41,233 nt of DNA from Clostridium sp. UBA4746. Its GTDB lineage: Bacteria; Bacillota; Clostridia; Clostridiales; Clostridiaceae. Numbering within the stretch: position 1 is the stretch's first letter; every line of letters starts with the position of its first letter. Below the pieces are notes generated by a model. That model saw nothing but the letters and a program-made list of their open reading frames with translations, did no database searches and was not told where the DNA came from. The DNA lies in the NCBI GenBank assembly GCA_002403785.1, contig DHIM01000018.1:34808-76040 (forward strand), written 5' to 3'. Both the position numbers and the translations under genes were made by a program. Of this stretch, positions 1 through 7,627 are shown piece after piece.

Positions 1-36
1 TTCCCTTAATTCGTAATTCAATATGAGCAGTAATAT

Positions 37-519
37 TTAAATTATCACCTGTTGTGCTGCAGCATTAGCTTGATTTGTAACGGTTTGTCCATTAGTAGTA
101 GCACCAGTATCAGATTGTCCTTGAACTATAGTTTGTAGTAATTGAGTTAAGTCATTATTGCTATTTGTACTTGAACCAATACTATCAGAACTGTCATCAG
201 TGCCAATACTTGAACTGCTACTTGTATCTTGTGAAGCCATAATTTGCATCATTTGTTGCATTACAATTTGTTGAAGCTGTTGAGCCTTTTGTGATTGCAA
301 TGATAAACTATCTAGTCCATTAACTACAGTATCCTTACTATCAGTACTAGGTACACTTGTAGTCGCATTATTTAAAGTCTTATCTTGCGTTGCGTTTACC
401 ATTTGATTAAGTAGAGCTTCAAAGTTAGAACTGGCATCATTACCTGAGACCCCTGTAGTTGATTTAGTTGCGGTAGCGCTCATAAGCTTCACTAGTTGTG
501 ATATTTGATTAACCTCCAA
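37..519 (-). CDS. Low-complexity Ser/Thr/Gln/Asn-rich protein, unknown function
   Basis: A 160-residue protein with no domain I can recognise. Residues 1-15 form a short hydrophobic helix-like start (MEVNQISQLVKLM), followed by a Ser/Thr/Asn-rich stretch, a Gln/Met-rich segment at about residues 78-95 (QQLQQIVMQQMMQIM), and an acidic Ser/Asp linker. No signal peptide or membrane segment is visible. A good ribosome binding site (AAGGAGGG) lies 7-8 bases before the ATG, so it is probably expressed. From general familiarity, the beginning resembles the non-catalytic N-terminus of some clostridial lytic transglycosylases, but no SLT domain follows before the stop. It could be a stand-alone protein or a truncated relative. 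Codon use looks like its neighbours. Confidence 0.6.
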   Translation of the reverse strand: MEVNQISQLVKLMSATATKSTTGVSGNDASSNFEALLNQMVNATQDKTLNNATTSVPSTDSKDTVVNGLDSLSLQSQKAQQLQQIVMQQMMQIMASQDTSSSSSIGTDDSSDSIGSSTNSNNDLTQLLQTIVQGQSDTGATTNGQTVTNQANAAAQQVII

Positions 520-644
520 AACTATCCCTCCTTCTTTTTAACAATTTTGTATTTATATTTTTTATTTTACACTTTATAAGAATAATTATCTACACTTTTA
601 TAATTATATATAATGAAATTATAAGTTAATATAAGAATAACTCC

Positions 645-2201
645 CTATACTATGTACCTACTTATAATTTCATTAAATTCATCTACATTTTGCTCAGTCC
701 AACTGGTGAACTCTTTATTAGAATTATCTACTGCACTTGCAAGTTCAAATAAAAATTTTGGTACTTCCTTTTGCAAAACATCGCCATAATTTTTACTAAG
801 CTTTGTTTTACCTATTCCAAGATCTCCACCAAAATGTAATTCAAATACATTCATAAGTTCATCTTGAACCTTTTTCTTTTTGCCGCAAAACCCAATTATG
901 CCTATTTCATGTACAGAACAAGAATTAGTACATCCTGATATATGAACACGAGGCAGTATGTCTTTTGTTAAATTATTTTCTTTAAAATAGCTTAGTATCT
1001 CCCTTAAAGTACGCTGACTTTCTAAAATTCCCATCTGACAAGTAGGAACTCCAATGCAAGCAACAGAACATTCGAGTGAAGTGTTTCCGCCCATTCCATC
1101 TGTTAGCTCAAGGATTACTTCAGCCTCTTTCCCATTCAAATTTCTAATGTACATTCCTTCTGACATAGCTAGTCTTATCTCTACATCATGCATAGCTTTT
1201 GTTTTATCCATTATTAGTTCCAAATGTTCAATTTTTAATTTACCACCAGTTGGATGAACATACACACTGTATAGCCCCTTTTGTTTCTGAGAAAATAGTC
1301 TTGAACTATTTATAGGAGTTTCGATACCAACTTTGTCATAAATCTTACTTTCAACCTTTATTTTTAAATTTTCATTAAATTTATCTTTAACTTTTTCCAA
1401 ATAACTATTATAACAGTTTATAAATTGCTCCTCGCCCATTCTTTCCATAATATATCTTATGCGAGCCTTTCCTTTGTTTACGTAATCACCTTCATTAATA
1501 AAAAGTTCTGTTATTGCTTCAACATGATATAAAATATCTTCTGGCTTAATTAATTGCTCTCTCTTCGCAGATAATTTTGAATTATTTCCCATTCCACCAC
1601 CTAAATACACTTTAAAATATTCTATTCCGTTTTCTTTAACCGCCAAAAAACCCAAATCAGTAGCAGTTACATGTGACTCATCTTTTTCATTACTTGAAAA
1701 AGCAACTTTAAATTTTCTTGGAAGTTTATACGTATATACCTTATTTAAAAAATGTTGTCCTACGGCTATTGCATAAGGCGATACATCAAAACCCTCATTC
1801 ACCTCTACCCCAGATAGTGGCGAAATTGCAACATTTCTAGGGAAATTGCCACCTGAACCTCTTGAATATAAACCTTTTTTTATACCTTCCTCCATAGCAT
1901 CACAAACCTCATCAATAGTAATTCCATGTAATTGTATTGCTTGACGAGTAGTTAAATGTATACTCTCTAATTCATACCTCTTCGCAAACTCATAAATTAA
2001 TTTGATATCCTTTGTAGAAGCGATTCCTGATGGGATTCTAAATCTTATCATGAATTCCTTGCCACTACGCTGGGCATACACGCCCATTCCCCCTGAAGCT
2101 CCTTTAAAATCCATTTTACTCATTTCGCCATTCAAAAATTTATATCCAAGTGCTCTAAAGCCCTCTACTTCACCAAGAAGAATTTCATTTAAACTTTTCA
2201 T
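645..2201 (-). CDS. Siroheme nitrite/sulfite reductase
   Basis: A 518-residue member of the siroheme/[4Fe-4S] nitrite and sulfite reductase family, which carries out six-electron reduction of sulfite to sulfide or nitrite to ammonia in the cytoplasm. The order is an N-terminal ferredoxin-like half (to about 75), a siroheme domain around 90-240, a second ferredoxin-like half around 300-360, and the cofactor-binding domain. The cluster/siroheme cysteines are intact: C382 and C388 (ACIGVPTC, C-x5-C), then C424 and C428 (GCTNSC, C-x3-C). I chose the ATG at 2201, not the upstream TTG at 2210, because AGGAAAGGA is 9 bases from the ATG and touches the TTG. It is divergent from a LysR regulator, recalling B. 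subtilis cysL/cysJI. Sulfite versus nitrite cannot be settled from sequence, and no flavoprotein partner is adjacent. Confidence 0.9.
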   Translation of the reverse strand: MKSLNEILLGEVEGFRALGYKFLNGEMSKMDFKGASGGMGVYAQRSGKEFMIRFRIPSGIASTKDIKLIYEFAKRYELESIHLTTRQAIQLHGITIDEVCDAMEEGIKKGLYSRGSGGNFPRNVAISPLSGVEVNEGFDVSPYAIAVGQHFLNKVYTYKLPRKFKVAFSSNEKDESHVTATDLGFLAVKENGIEYFKVYLGGGMGNNSKLSAKREQLIKPEDILYHVEAITELFINEGDYVNKGKARIRYIMERMGEEQFINCYNSYLEKVKDKFNENLKIKVESKIYDKVGIETPINSSRLFSQKQKGLYSVYVHPTGGKLKIEHLELIMDKTKAMHDVEIRLAMSEGMYIRNLNGKEAEVILELTDGMGGNTSLECSVACIGVPTCQMGILESQRTLREILSYFKENNLTKDILPRVHISGCTNSCSVHEIGIIGFCGKKKKVQDELMNVFELHFGGDLGIGKTKLSKNYGDVLQKEVPKFLFELASAVDNSNKEFTSWTEQNVDEFNEIISRYIV

Positions 2202-2260
2202 CCGTATCAATCCTTTCCTATTGTAACATCATTATGACTATAGTATACTGTTCTTTAACC

Positions 2261-2295
2261 AATAAGTATAATACATGTTTTTTATAATACTTATT
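2261..2295. promoter_or_regulatory. Inverted repeat between divergent reductase and LysR genes
   Basis: Arms 2261-2272 (AATAAGTATAAT) and 2284-2295 (ATAATACTTATT) are complementary at 11 of 12 positions around an 11-base centre. A second small dyad, ATACT-TATT-AGTAT, overlaps the right arm at 2287-2300. The position between a LysR gene and its divergent neighbour is where LysR proteins usually bind, so this is a candidate operator. That role is inferred. Confidence 0.45.
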
Positions 2296-2323
2296 AGTAT
2301 TTCTGATAGGTAAGGTGATAATT

Positions 2324-3211
2324 TTGATTGAGGAATTAAAAACATTTATTGCTGTTGTAGATAAAAAAAGCTTCACAAAAGCTGCAAATAGTATCAACAT
2401 ATCTCAGCCTAGCGTAAGCTTACATATTAAGACTTTAGAAAAATGCTTTGACACAAGACTAATAGAAAGATCAAATAAACAAAGAAATATATTAATTACA
2501 CAAACTGGAGAAATTTTATATAAAAAAGCTAAACAAGTAATATCCCTCTTGGATGATACAAAAGAGGAACTTAATAATTATCATAATTCCACCTCTGGTA
2601 CTTTAAAAATTGGTGCAAGCATGACTATAGGAGAATTTTTACTTCCATTGATACTTGGAGAATTTATAAAACAGTTTCCAAATGTAAAACTAGAAGTTGC
2701 TATTGAGAACACCCATAATATTTATGAAAGATTTAAAAACTATGATATTGATATTGCTTTAACTGAAGGCACAGTTCCTGTTCATGACTATACTTTTAAA
2801 AACTTTTATAAAGATACAATGGTTGTTGTAACTCCAAATTCTTTTACTTTTAATAGAAATATCGATCTTAAAACCTATTTGTCTAATCAAACTTGGATGC
2901 ATAGGGAAGAAGGTTCTGGTACTGGTGAGTATCTAAATATTTTTTTAAATACAGAAGGCATATCACCAAAGAATTTCATTATCCTCGGAAGTAATTACGC
3001 TATTAAAGAAGCTGTTAAAAATAATTTAGGTGTAACCTTTATTTCATCTTTAGTAGTGACTACGGCCGCTAATAACAATGAGCTTAAAATCATACCTACT
3101 AAAACAAAATACAATAGGTTTTTTTCTTATTTAGTTCACGAGAAAAATTTATCAAAAATTGCTACGTTATTTGTCGAAAAATTAGAAAATTTCAGTAGTA
3201 TGAATAAATAA
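2324..3211 (+). CDS. LysR family transcriptional regulator (CysL-like context)
   Basis: A 295-residue LysR-type regulator. Residues 1-60 carry the winged helix-turn-helix, with the typical FTKAANSINISQPSVSLHIK recognition region. Residues about 88-290 form the periplasmic-binding-protein-like effector domain. I prefer the TTG at 2324, giving (M)IEELKTFIAVV as in most family members: AAGGTGAT at 2312-2319 sits 4-5 bases before it, whereas the GTG at 2315 overlaps that site. It is transcribed away from the siroheme reductase across about 120 bases containing an inverted repeat, so it probably controls that gene and itself. The effector is unknown. O-acetylserine, sulfate-assimilation metabolites or nitrite would be natural guesses. 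Confidence 0.9.
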   Translation: MIEELKTFIAVVDKKSFTKAANSINISQPSVSLHIKTLEKCFDTRLIERSNKQRNILITQTGEILYKKAKQVISLLDDTKEELNNYHNSTSGTLKIGASMTIGEFLLPLILGEFIKQFPNVKLEVAIENTHNIYERFKNYDIDIALTEGTVPVHDYTFKNFYKDTMVVVTPNSFTFNRNIDLKTYLSNQTWMHREEGSGTGEYLNIFLNTEGISPKNFIILGSNYAIKEAVKNNLGVTFISSLVVTTAANNNELKIIPTKTKYNRFFSYLVHEKNLSKIATLFVEKLENFSSMNK

Positions 3212-3507
3212 TAACTACACTTATTTTACGTATATGTAGTAACTTTCCATCTACAACAAACCCTTCAAACCCTTATATCTCCCTTTACCAGATATAAAGA
3301 CACTATACAGCCAATAATGGTACTAATATCAAGCATATGGATCATTTTTATCCATATGTCGACTAAACACGAATATTGATACAATTGTACCATCTATTCA
3401 TAGTTTATGGAGTTTTCCAAACAGACAATCCTATGATATTATATAAGTTGTTAGTTATAATTAATAAAATTGGCTGACTTTCTATTATTATATTGAGGAG
3501 AGGTTAT
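3212..3507. other. Intergenic region before the osmoprotectant transporter
   Basis: No coding potential seen. It contains a perfect 9-bp inverted repeat at 3334-3342/3350-3358 (CATATGGAT, 7-base loop) without a following T tract. There is also a weak 6-bp dyad at 3214-3219/3235-3240 just after the LysR stop, and a TATAAT at 3456-3461 that could be a -10 element for the transporter, but no convincing -35 partner. Confidence 0.4.
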
Positions 3508-4635
3508 ATGTTAGAGTTTAGGAATATAAAGAAGGTTTTTAAGAACAAAACCGTGATTAACGACATTAGTTTTACTGTAAATAAGGGAGAGTTTGTTGTT
3601 ATAGTAGGACAAAGTGGTTGCGGTAAAACCACAACTTTAAAAATGATTAATAAGTTAATTTCACCAACATCAGGGAGTATTTACTTAGATGATAAAAATA
3701 TATTAAAGGAAGATACAATTAAGCTTAGGCGTAATATGGGATATGTAATACAGCAAACAGGACTTTTACCACATATGACCGTAGGAGAAAATATTGGAAT
3801 AATACCAATGCTCGAAAAATGGCCAGAAGATAAGATATTAGAAAGAACAACTGAACTTTTAAAAATGGTAGGAATGGCGCCAGAAGAGTACGTAGACAGA
3901 TATCCATGTGAATTAAGTGGAGGTCAGCAGCAAAGAATTGGAGTGGCAAGAGCCTGGGCAACAAATCCAGATGTAATTCTTATGGACGAGCCTTTTAGTG
4001 CCTTAGACCCAATTACGAGAAATCAGCTCCAAGATGAATTGTTTAACCTTCAGCAAGAGTCTAAAAAAACAATAGTTTTTGTAACACATGATATGGATGA
4101 AGCACTTAAGCTTGGCGATAGAATTTGCATTATGAAAGACGGAAATATTGTTCAGTTTGATACTCCAGAAGAAATTCTTAATAACCCTGCTAATGATTTC
4201 GTTAAAGAATTTATAGGTAAAAATAGAATATGGCAGCAACCAGGATTTATAAAAGCTAAGGATATTATGATTACAGAGCCAATTACAACTAGTGGTAACC
4301 GAACAGTGGTTCAGGCTTTAGAAATCATGAAAGCAAACAAGGTAGACAGTTTGTTAATTATTAATAAAGAGGATAAGCTTGAAGGAATTATTACAATAAA
4401 AGATATTATAAGGAATTACATAGGTTCTATAAAGGTAAATACTATTATGGGCACAGAAATTAAAACAGTTAATTTAGATGACTCTTTAATAGATATATTA
4501 AATCTAATGAATGAACTTAAAATTGGGTATGTTCCAGTTGTAGATGATAGTTCAAAATTAGTTGGACTAATTACTGAGAGCAGTTTGTTAATTGTTTTAA
4601 GCAATCAGTATATTAACCAGGAGGATGAGGCTTAA
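3508..4635 (+). CDS. opuCA: Osmoprotectant-type ABC transporter ATPase with CBS domains
   Basis: A 375-residue ATPase of the ProV/OpuCA class, energising uptake of quaternary amines such as glycine betaine, carnitine or choline. Walker A is GQSGCGKTT (34-42), the signature LSGGQQQR (136-143), and Walker B VILMDEP (156-162), with the switch His in FVTHD. Residues about 245-375 are two CBS domains (IMITEPITTS; TIMGTEIKTV), which in OpuA-type transporters sense ionic strength or nucleotide ligands. The start is the ATG at 3508, 7 bases after GAGGAG; the in-frame TTG at 3493 has no site. The stop overlaps the next gene's start (TAATG), so the two are translationally coupled. The substrate cannot be read from this subunit. 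Confidence 0.9.
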   Translation: MLEFRNIKKVFKNKTVINDISFTVNKGEFVVIVGQSGCGKTTTLKMINKLISPTSGSIYLDDKNILKEDTIKLRRNMGYVIQQTGLLPHMTVGENIGIIPMLEKWPEDKILERTTELLKMVGMAPEEYVDRYPCELSGGQQQRIGVARAWATNPDVILMDEPFSALDPITRNQLQDELFNLQQESKKTIVFVTHDMDEALKLGDRICIMKDGNIVQFDTPEEILNNPANDFVKEFIGKNRIWQQPGFIKAKDIMITEPITTSGNRTVVQALEIMKANKVDSLLIINKEDKLEGIITIKDIIRNYIGSIKVNTIMGTEIKTVNLDDSLIDILNLMNELKIGYVPVVDDSSKLVGLITESSLLIVLSNQYINQEDEA

Positions 4636-6224
4636 TGGGCATAATAAATGGAATAGTTAGTTTTAAAGACTTTGTAGTTTCAAGACAAGGGCAAATAATA
4701 GATTTAACACTACAGCATATTGAGCTAACCGTATTTGCTGTAGTTATAGCCATAATTGTTGGAATTCCTTTAGGTATATTAATATCTAGAGTTAAGAAAT
4801 TATCGGGGCCCGTTATAGGTTTCGCAAATTTAATACAAGCAGTACCTAGTTTAGCTTTATTAGGGTTTTTAATACCTATCCTTGGAATAGGTAGTACGCC
4901 AGCAATACTTATGGTGTTTTTATATTCACTACTTCCTATTATAAAAAATACCTATACTGGACTTATGAATATAAATCCAGATGTAATTGAGTCATCAAAA
5001 GGCATGGGTATGACAAATAAACAAATACTTAAATTGGTTCAATTACCACTTGCCTTTCCAATAATTATGACTGGTATAAGAATATCAGCAGTTACTGCTG
5101 TCGGACTTATGACAATTGCAGCGTTCATTGGTGCAGGTGGACTTGGATATATGGTATTCTCAGGAGTGCAAACGGTAGATAACAATATGATTCTAGCTGG
5201 AGCAATTCCTGCATGTATATTGGCACTATTAATGGACTACATTGTAGAAAAAATTGAACAAGGGGTAACACCTCCAGGAATCAGAAAAGCGGATGGTACA
5301 ATTAAACTGTCTAAGAAAAAATATAAGTTTAATAAAACCAGCAAAATCATAGCTAGTAGTTTAGCAATTATACTTATTGCTAGCGGAGTATACGCGTTCA
5401 CAAAAAAAAGTGACACAATTGTGGTAGGTTGTTACAACAGTTCTGAGCAGATTATATTAGGTAATATGCTAGCAACATTAATAGAAAAAAATACGAATCT
5501 TAAAGTCAAAACGGATTTAAATTTAGGCGGTTCAGGCCTTGCGTATTCTGCATTAAAATCTGGAGAAATAGACATGTACCCTGAGTATACAGGAATGAGT
5601 TTAGTTGGTATTATGAAGAAAGCACCAATTAATGATCCAGCTAAAGCTTATAAAGTTGTAAGTGATTATTATATCAAAAACTACGGTATAACTTGGCTAA
5701 AGCCATTTGGTTTTAATGATACTTATACATTATCTGTAAGACAAGACACTGCAAAAAAATACAATCTAGGGACCATTTCGGACCTTGCAAAGGTTGGCAA
5801 CAAACTTATACTCGGTGCTACATTAGAATTTTGTAATAGAGCAGATGGTTATCCAGGAATAACTAAAGTATATAATTTGAAATTTAAAAGTTTTAGTTCA
5901 ATTGATGGAGGTCTAAGGTATACAGCTATAGGCAATAAAAAAGTAGATGCTATAGATGCTTTTAGTACCGAAGGATTATTAAAATCATATAAACTTAAAG
6001 TTTTAAAAGATGATAAACATTTTTTCCCGAATTATGATGCTGTACCACTAGTTAATAGTAAAACTCTTGAGAAACATCCAGAACTTAAGGATTTAATTAA
6101 TAAATTAGGTGGAAAAATTAACGATCAACAAATGATTGAATTAAATTATAAGGTTGATAAGCTTGGTCAAGAACCAGCAAAAGTTGCAGAAGACTTTTTA
6201 AGGGAAAATAAATTGATTAAATAG
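4635..6224 (+). CDS. Fused permease and substrate-binding protein, OpuC/OpuB type
   Basis: A 529-residue fusion. Residues 1-215 are the ABC permease domain with several membrane helices and the coupling region GMGMTNKQILKLVQLPLAFP. Residues 238-255 are an extra membrane helix. Residues about 258-529 are a periplasmic glycine-betaine-binding (OpuAC-type) domain displayed outside the cell. With the ATPase this makes a complete two-gene importer, as in BilE-like, C. difficile OpuC-like and EgtU-like systems. The binding domain keeps YPEYTG and AIDAFSTEG, common to the choline/carnitine/ergothioneine-binding group. The exact ligand (betaine, carnitine, choline, ergothioneine) is open. A terminator follows at 6252-6288. 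Confidence 0.9.
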   Translation: MGIINGIVSFKDFVVSRQGQIIDLTLQHIELTVFAVVIAIIVGIPLGILISRVKKLSGPVIGFANLIQAVPSLALLGFLIPILGIGSTPAILMVFLYSLLPIIKNTYTGLMNINPDVIESSKGMGMTNKQILKLVQLPLAFPIIMTGIRISAVTAVGLMTIAAFIGAGGLGYMVFSGVQTVDNNMILAGAIPACILALLMDYIVEKIEQGVTPPGIRKADGTIKLSKKKYKFNKTSKIIASSLAIILIASGVYAFTKKSDTIVVGCYNSSEQIILGNMLATLIEKNTNLKVKTDLNLGGSGLAYSALKSGEIDMYPEYTGMSLVGIMKKAPINDPAKAYKVVSDYYIKNYGITWLKPFGFNDTYTLSVRQDTAKKYNLGTISDLAKVGNKLILGATLEFCNRADGYPGITKVYNLKFKSFSSIDGGLRYTAIGNKKVDAIDAFSTEGLLKSYKLKVLKDDKHFFPNYDAVPLVNSKTLEKHPELKDLINKLGGKINDQQMIELNYKVDKLGQEPAKVAEDFLRENKLIK

Positions 6225-6251
6225 CTTTCTTTCTAGCATTAAATGATCAAG

Positions 6252-6288
6252 ATAGCCGATTTCTACTGTATGTGTGGAAACCGGCTAT
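6252..6288 (+). terminator. Hairpin after the transporter operon
   Basis: Arms ATAGCCGATTT (6252-6262) and AAACCGGCTAT (6278-6288) pair at 10 of 11 positions around a 15-base loop, followed by TTTTG. It lies 27 bases after the transporter stop. Confidence 0.75.
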
Positions 6289-6350
6289 TTTGCAGTTTAA
6301 ATATATAAAATAATTATAACTTATACCACCATTACTACCCTTCTAAAAAA

Positions 6351-6407
6351 TAACTATTATATCATGAAATTTAAGAATGTTGCCTAAATTTCATGATATA
6401 ATAGTTA
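6351..6407. repeat. Perfect 23-bp inverted repeat, intergenic
   Basis: Arms 6351-6373 and 6385-6407 are exact reverse complements over 23 bases, beginning TAACTATTATATCATG, around an 11-base loop (AGAATGTTGCC). It is AT-rich and has no T tract matching an ordinary terminator. It sits between the transporter terminator and the YbhN-like gene. The rest of 6225-6558 shows no coding potential. Confidence 0.85.
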
Positions 6408-6558
6408 AAGCTATTTGTAATTAAAGATTGTTTATATAATTTTTATAATCACTTTTATGTTGTTAATAGTAATATCAACTTGAAAACAACGAGAAATCAA
6501 ATAATAATTTACAGTATAATGATAATTTGAATACACAAAGTAAAGGGAAGGTAAATTA

Positions 6559-7572
6559 ATGAAAAACTATAAATTTAATTTAATATTAGGGATATCCTCC
6601 GCAGCTATTTTTGTATTGTTGATTATATTCACGCATGGTTGGATGGATTTAATTCATCAAATGAACCATTTGCAAATACGGTGGATAGTTGCAGCTGTCT
6701 TTTCCATGCTACTATATTGGGTTTTTGAAGCTAAAATCTTGCAAAATACAGTGTTCTTAATGAAAAAAAACTATAAATTTAAAGAATCGTTTAAAGTTAC
6801 TTTGATAGGTCAATATTTCAACTCAATTACTCCATTTGCATCTGGTGGGCAACCAATGCAATTGTACGCGCTTATAAAACAAGGTCTCGGAGCTGGCAAA
6901 TCTGCTTCAGCGCTTATGATTAAATTTATTCTTTATCAAGGTATATTAACTATATATTCTTTAATCCTTATATTTTGGAAATTGGATTTTTTCAGAAGAA
7001 ACACAAGTAATTTATTTTATTTAATAGGCATAGGATTTGCAGTTCATGCTAGTGTAATTATATGCTTAGTTATATTTTCTAAATATCGCAAATTAACTCA
7101 CACATTTATAATGATCTTATCTAAGATATTAAGAAAGTTTAGATTAGTGAAGAATATATCAAAGTTAGAATCGGGCATTAATGATAATTTAGATCAATTT
7201 CATGATAATATGCAGATAGCAAAACATAGTAAAGGATTGATTGTTAAAGCTGTTATTTATACAATATTACAGCTAACAATATATTTTATTATCCCATATT
7301 TTATTTATCTCAGTTTTGGTATGAATGGTGCTAACATAGGTAGTATGATAGCCGGAACTGCGTTTATAATGATGATAACAGCAGTCATACCATCCCCCGG
7401 AGCAATGGGCGGTGCAGAGGGTGCTTTCTATATGTGTTTTAGTTTGTTTTTTTCACCTAATAATATATTGGCCGCTATATTATTATGGAGATTAATTACA
7501 TTTTACTCCTGTATAGTCTTTGGTTTTTATGCCCTTAAAAAGAATAAGAAAAAACTTATCGATGAATATTAA
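6559..7572 (+). CDS. YbhN/UPF0104 family integral membrane protein (flippase-like domain)
   Basis: A 337-residue polytopic membrane protein with about eight hydrophobic helices, matching the lysylphosphatidylglycerol-synthase transmembrane (UPF0104/COG0392) family. The family motif NSITPFASGGQPMQLYAL is at about residues 86-103, and a second conserved stretch, PSPGAMGGAEGAFY, is near 280. In MprF this domain translocates modified lipids. Stand-alone copies are presumed lipid flippases or glycan-lipid handlers, without a firm substrate. The ATG follows GGGAAGG by 8 bases. It is a single gene flanked by an unusual inverted repeat upstream and a bidirectional terminator downstream. Confidence 0.85.
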   Translation: MKNYKFNLILGISSAAIFVLLIIFTHGWMDLIHQMNHLQIRWIVAAVFSMLLYWVFEAKILQNTVFLMKKNYKFKESFKVTLIGQYFNSITPFASGGQPMQLYALIKQGLGAGKSASALMIKFILYQGILTIYSLILIFWKLDFFRRNTSNLFYLIGIGFAVHASVIICLVIFSKYRKLTHTFIMILSKILRKFRLVKNISKLESGINDNLDQFHDNMQIAKHSKGLIVKAVIYTILQLTIYFIIPYFIYLSFGMNGANIGSMIAGTAFIMMITAVIPSPGAMGGAEGAFYMCFSLFFSPNNILAAILLWRLITFYSCIVFGFYALKKNKKKLIDEY

Positions 7573-7594
7573 ACAACAACACTTATGCAAATAA

Positions 7595-7622
7595 AAAAAA
7601 CTTAGCCTCGGCTAAGTTTTTT
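7595..7622. terminator. Bidirectional terminator between convergent genes
   Basis: AACTTAGCC (7599-7607) and GGCTAAGTT (7610-7618) form a 9-bp stem with a 2-base loop, with A tracts before and T tracts after, so it can act for both the YbhN-like gene and the permease gene. Confidence 0.85.
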
Positions 7623-7627
7623 AGTTT

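Noticed and set aside
3334..3358. 9-bp perfect inverted repeat considered as the LysR gene's terminator
   Set aside because: No T tract follows and it is over 120 bases from the stop. It may be a binding site, but there is no further support.
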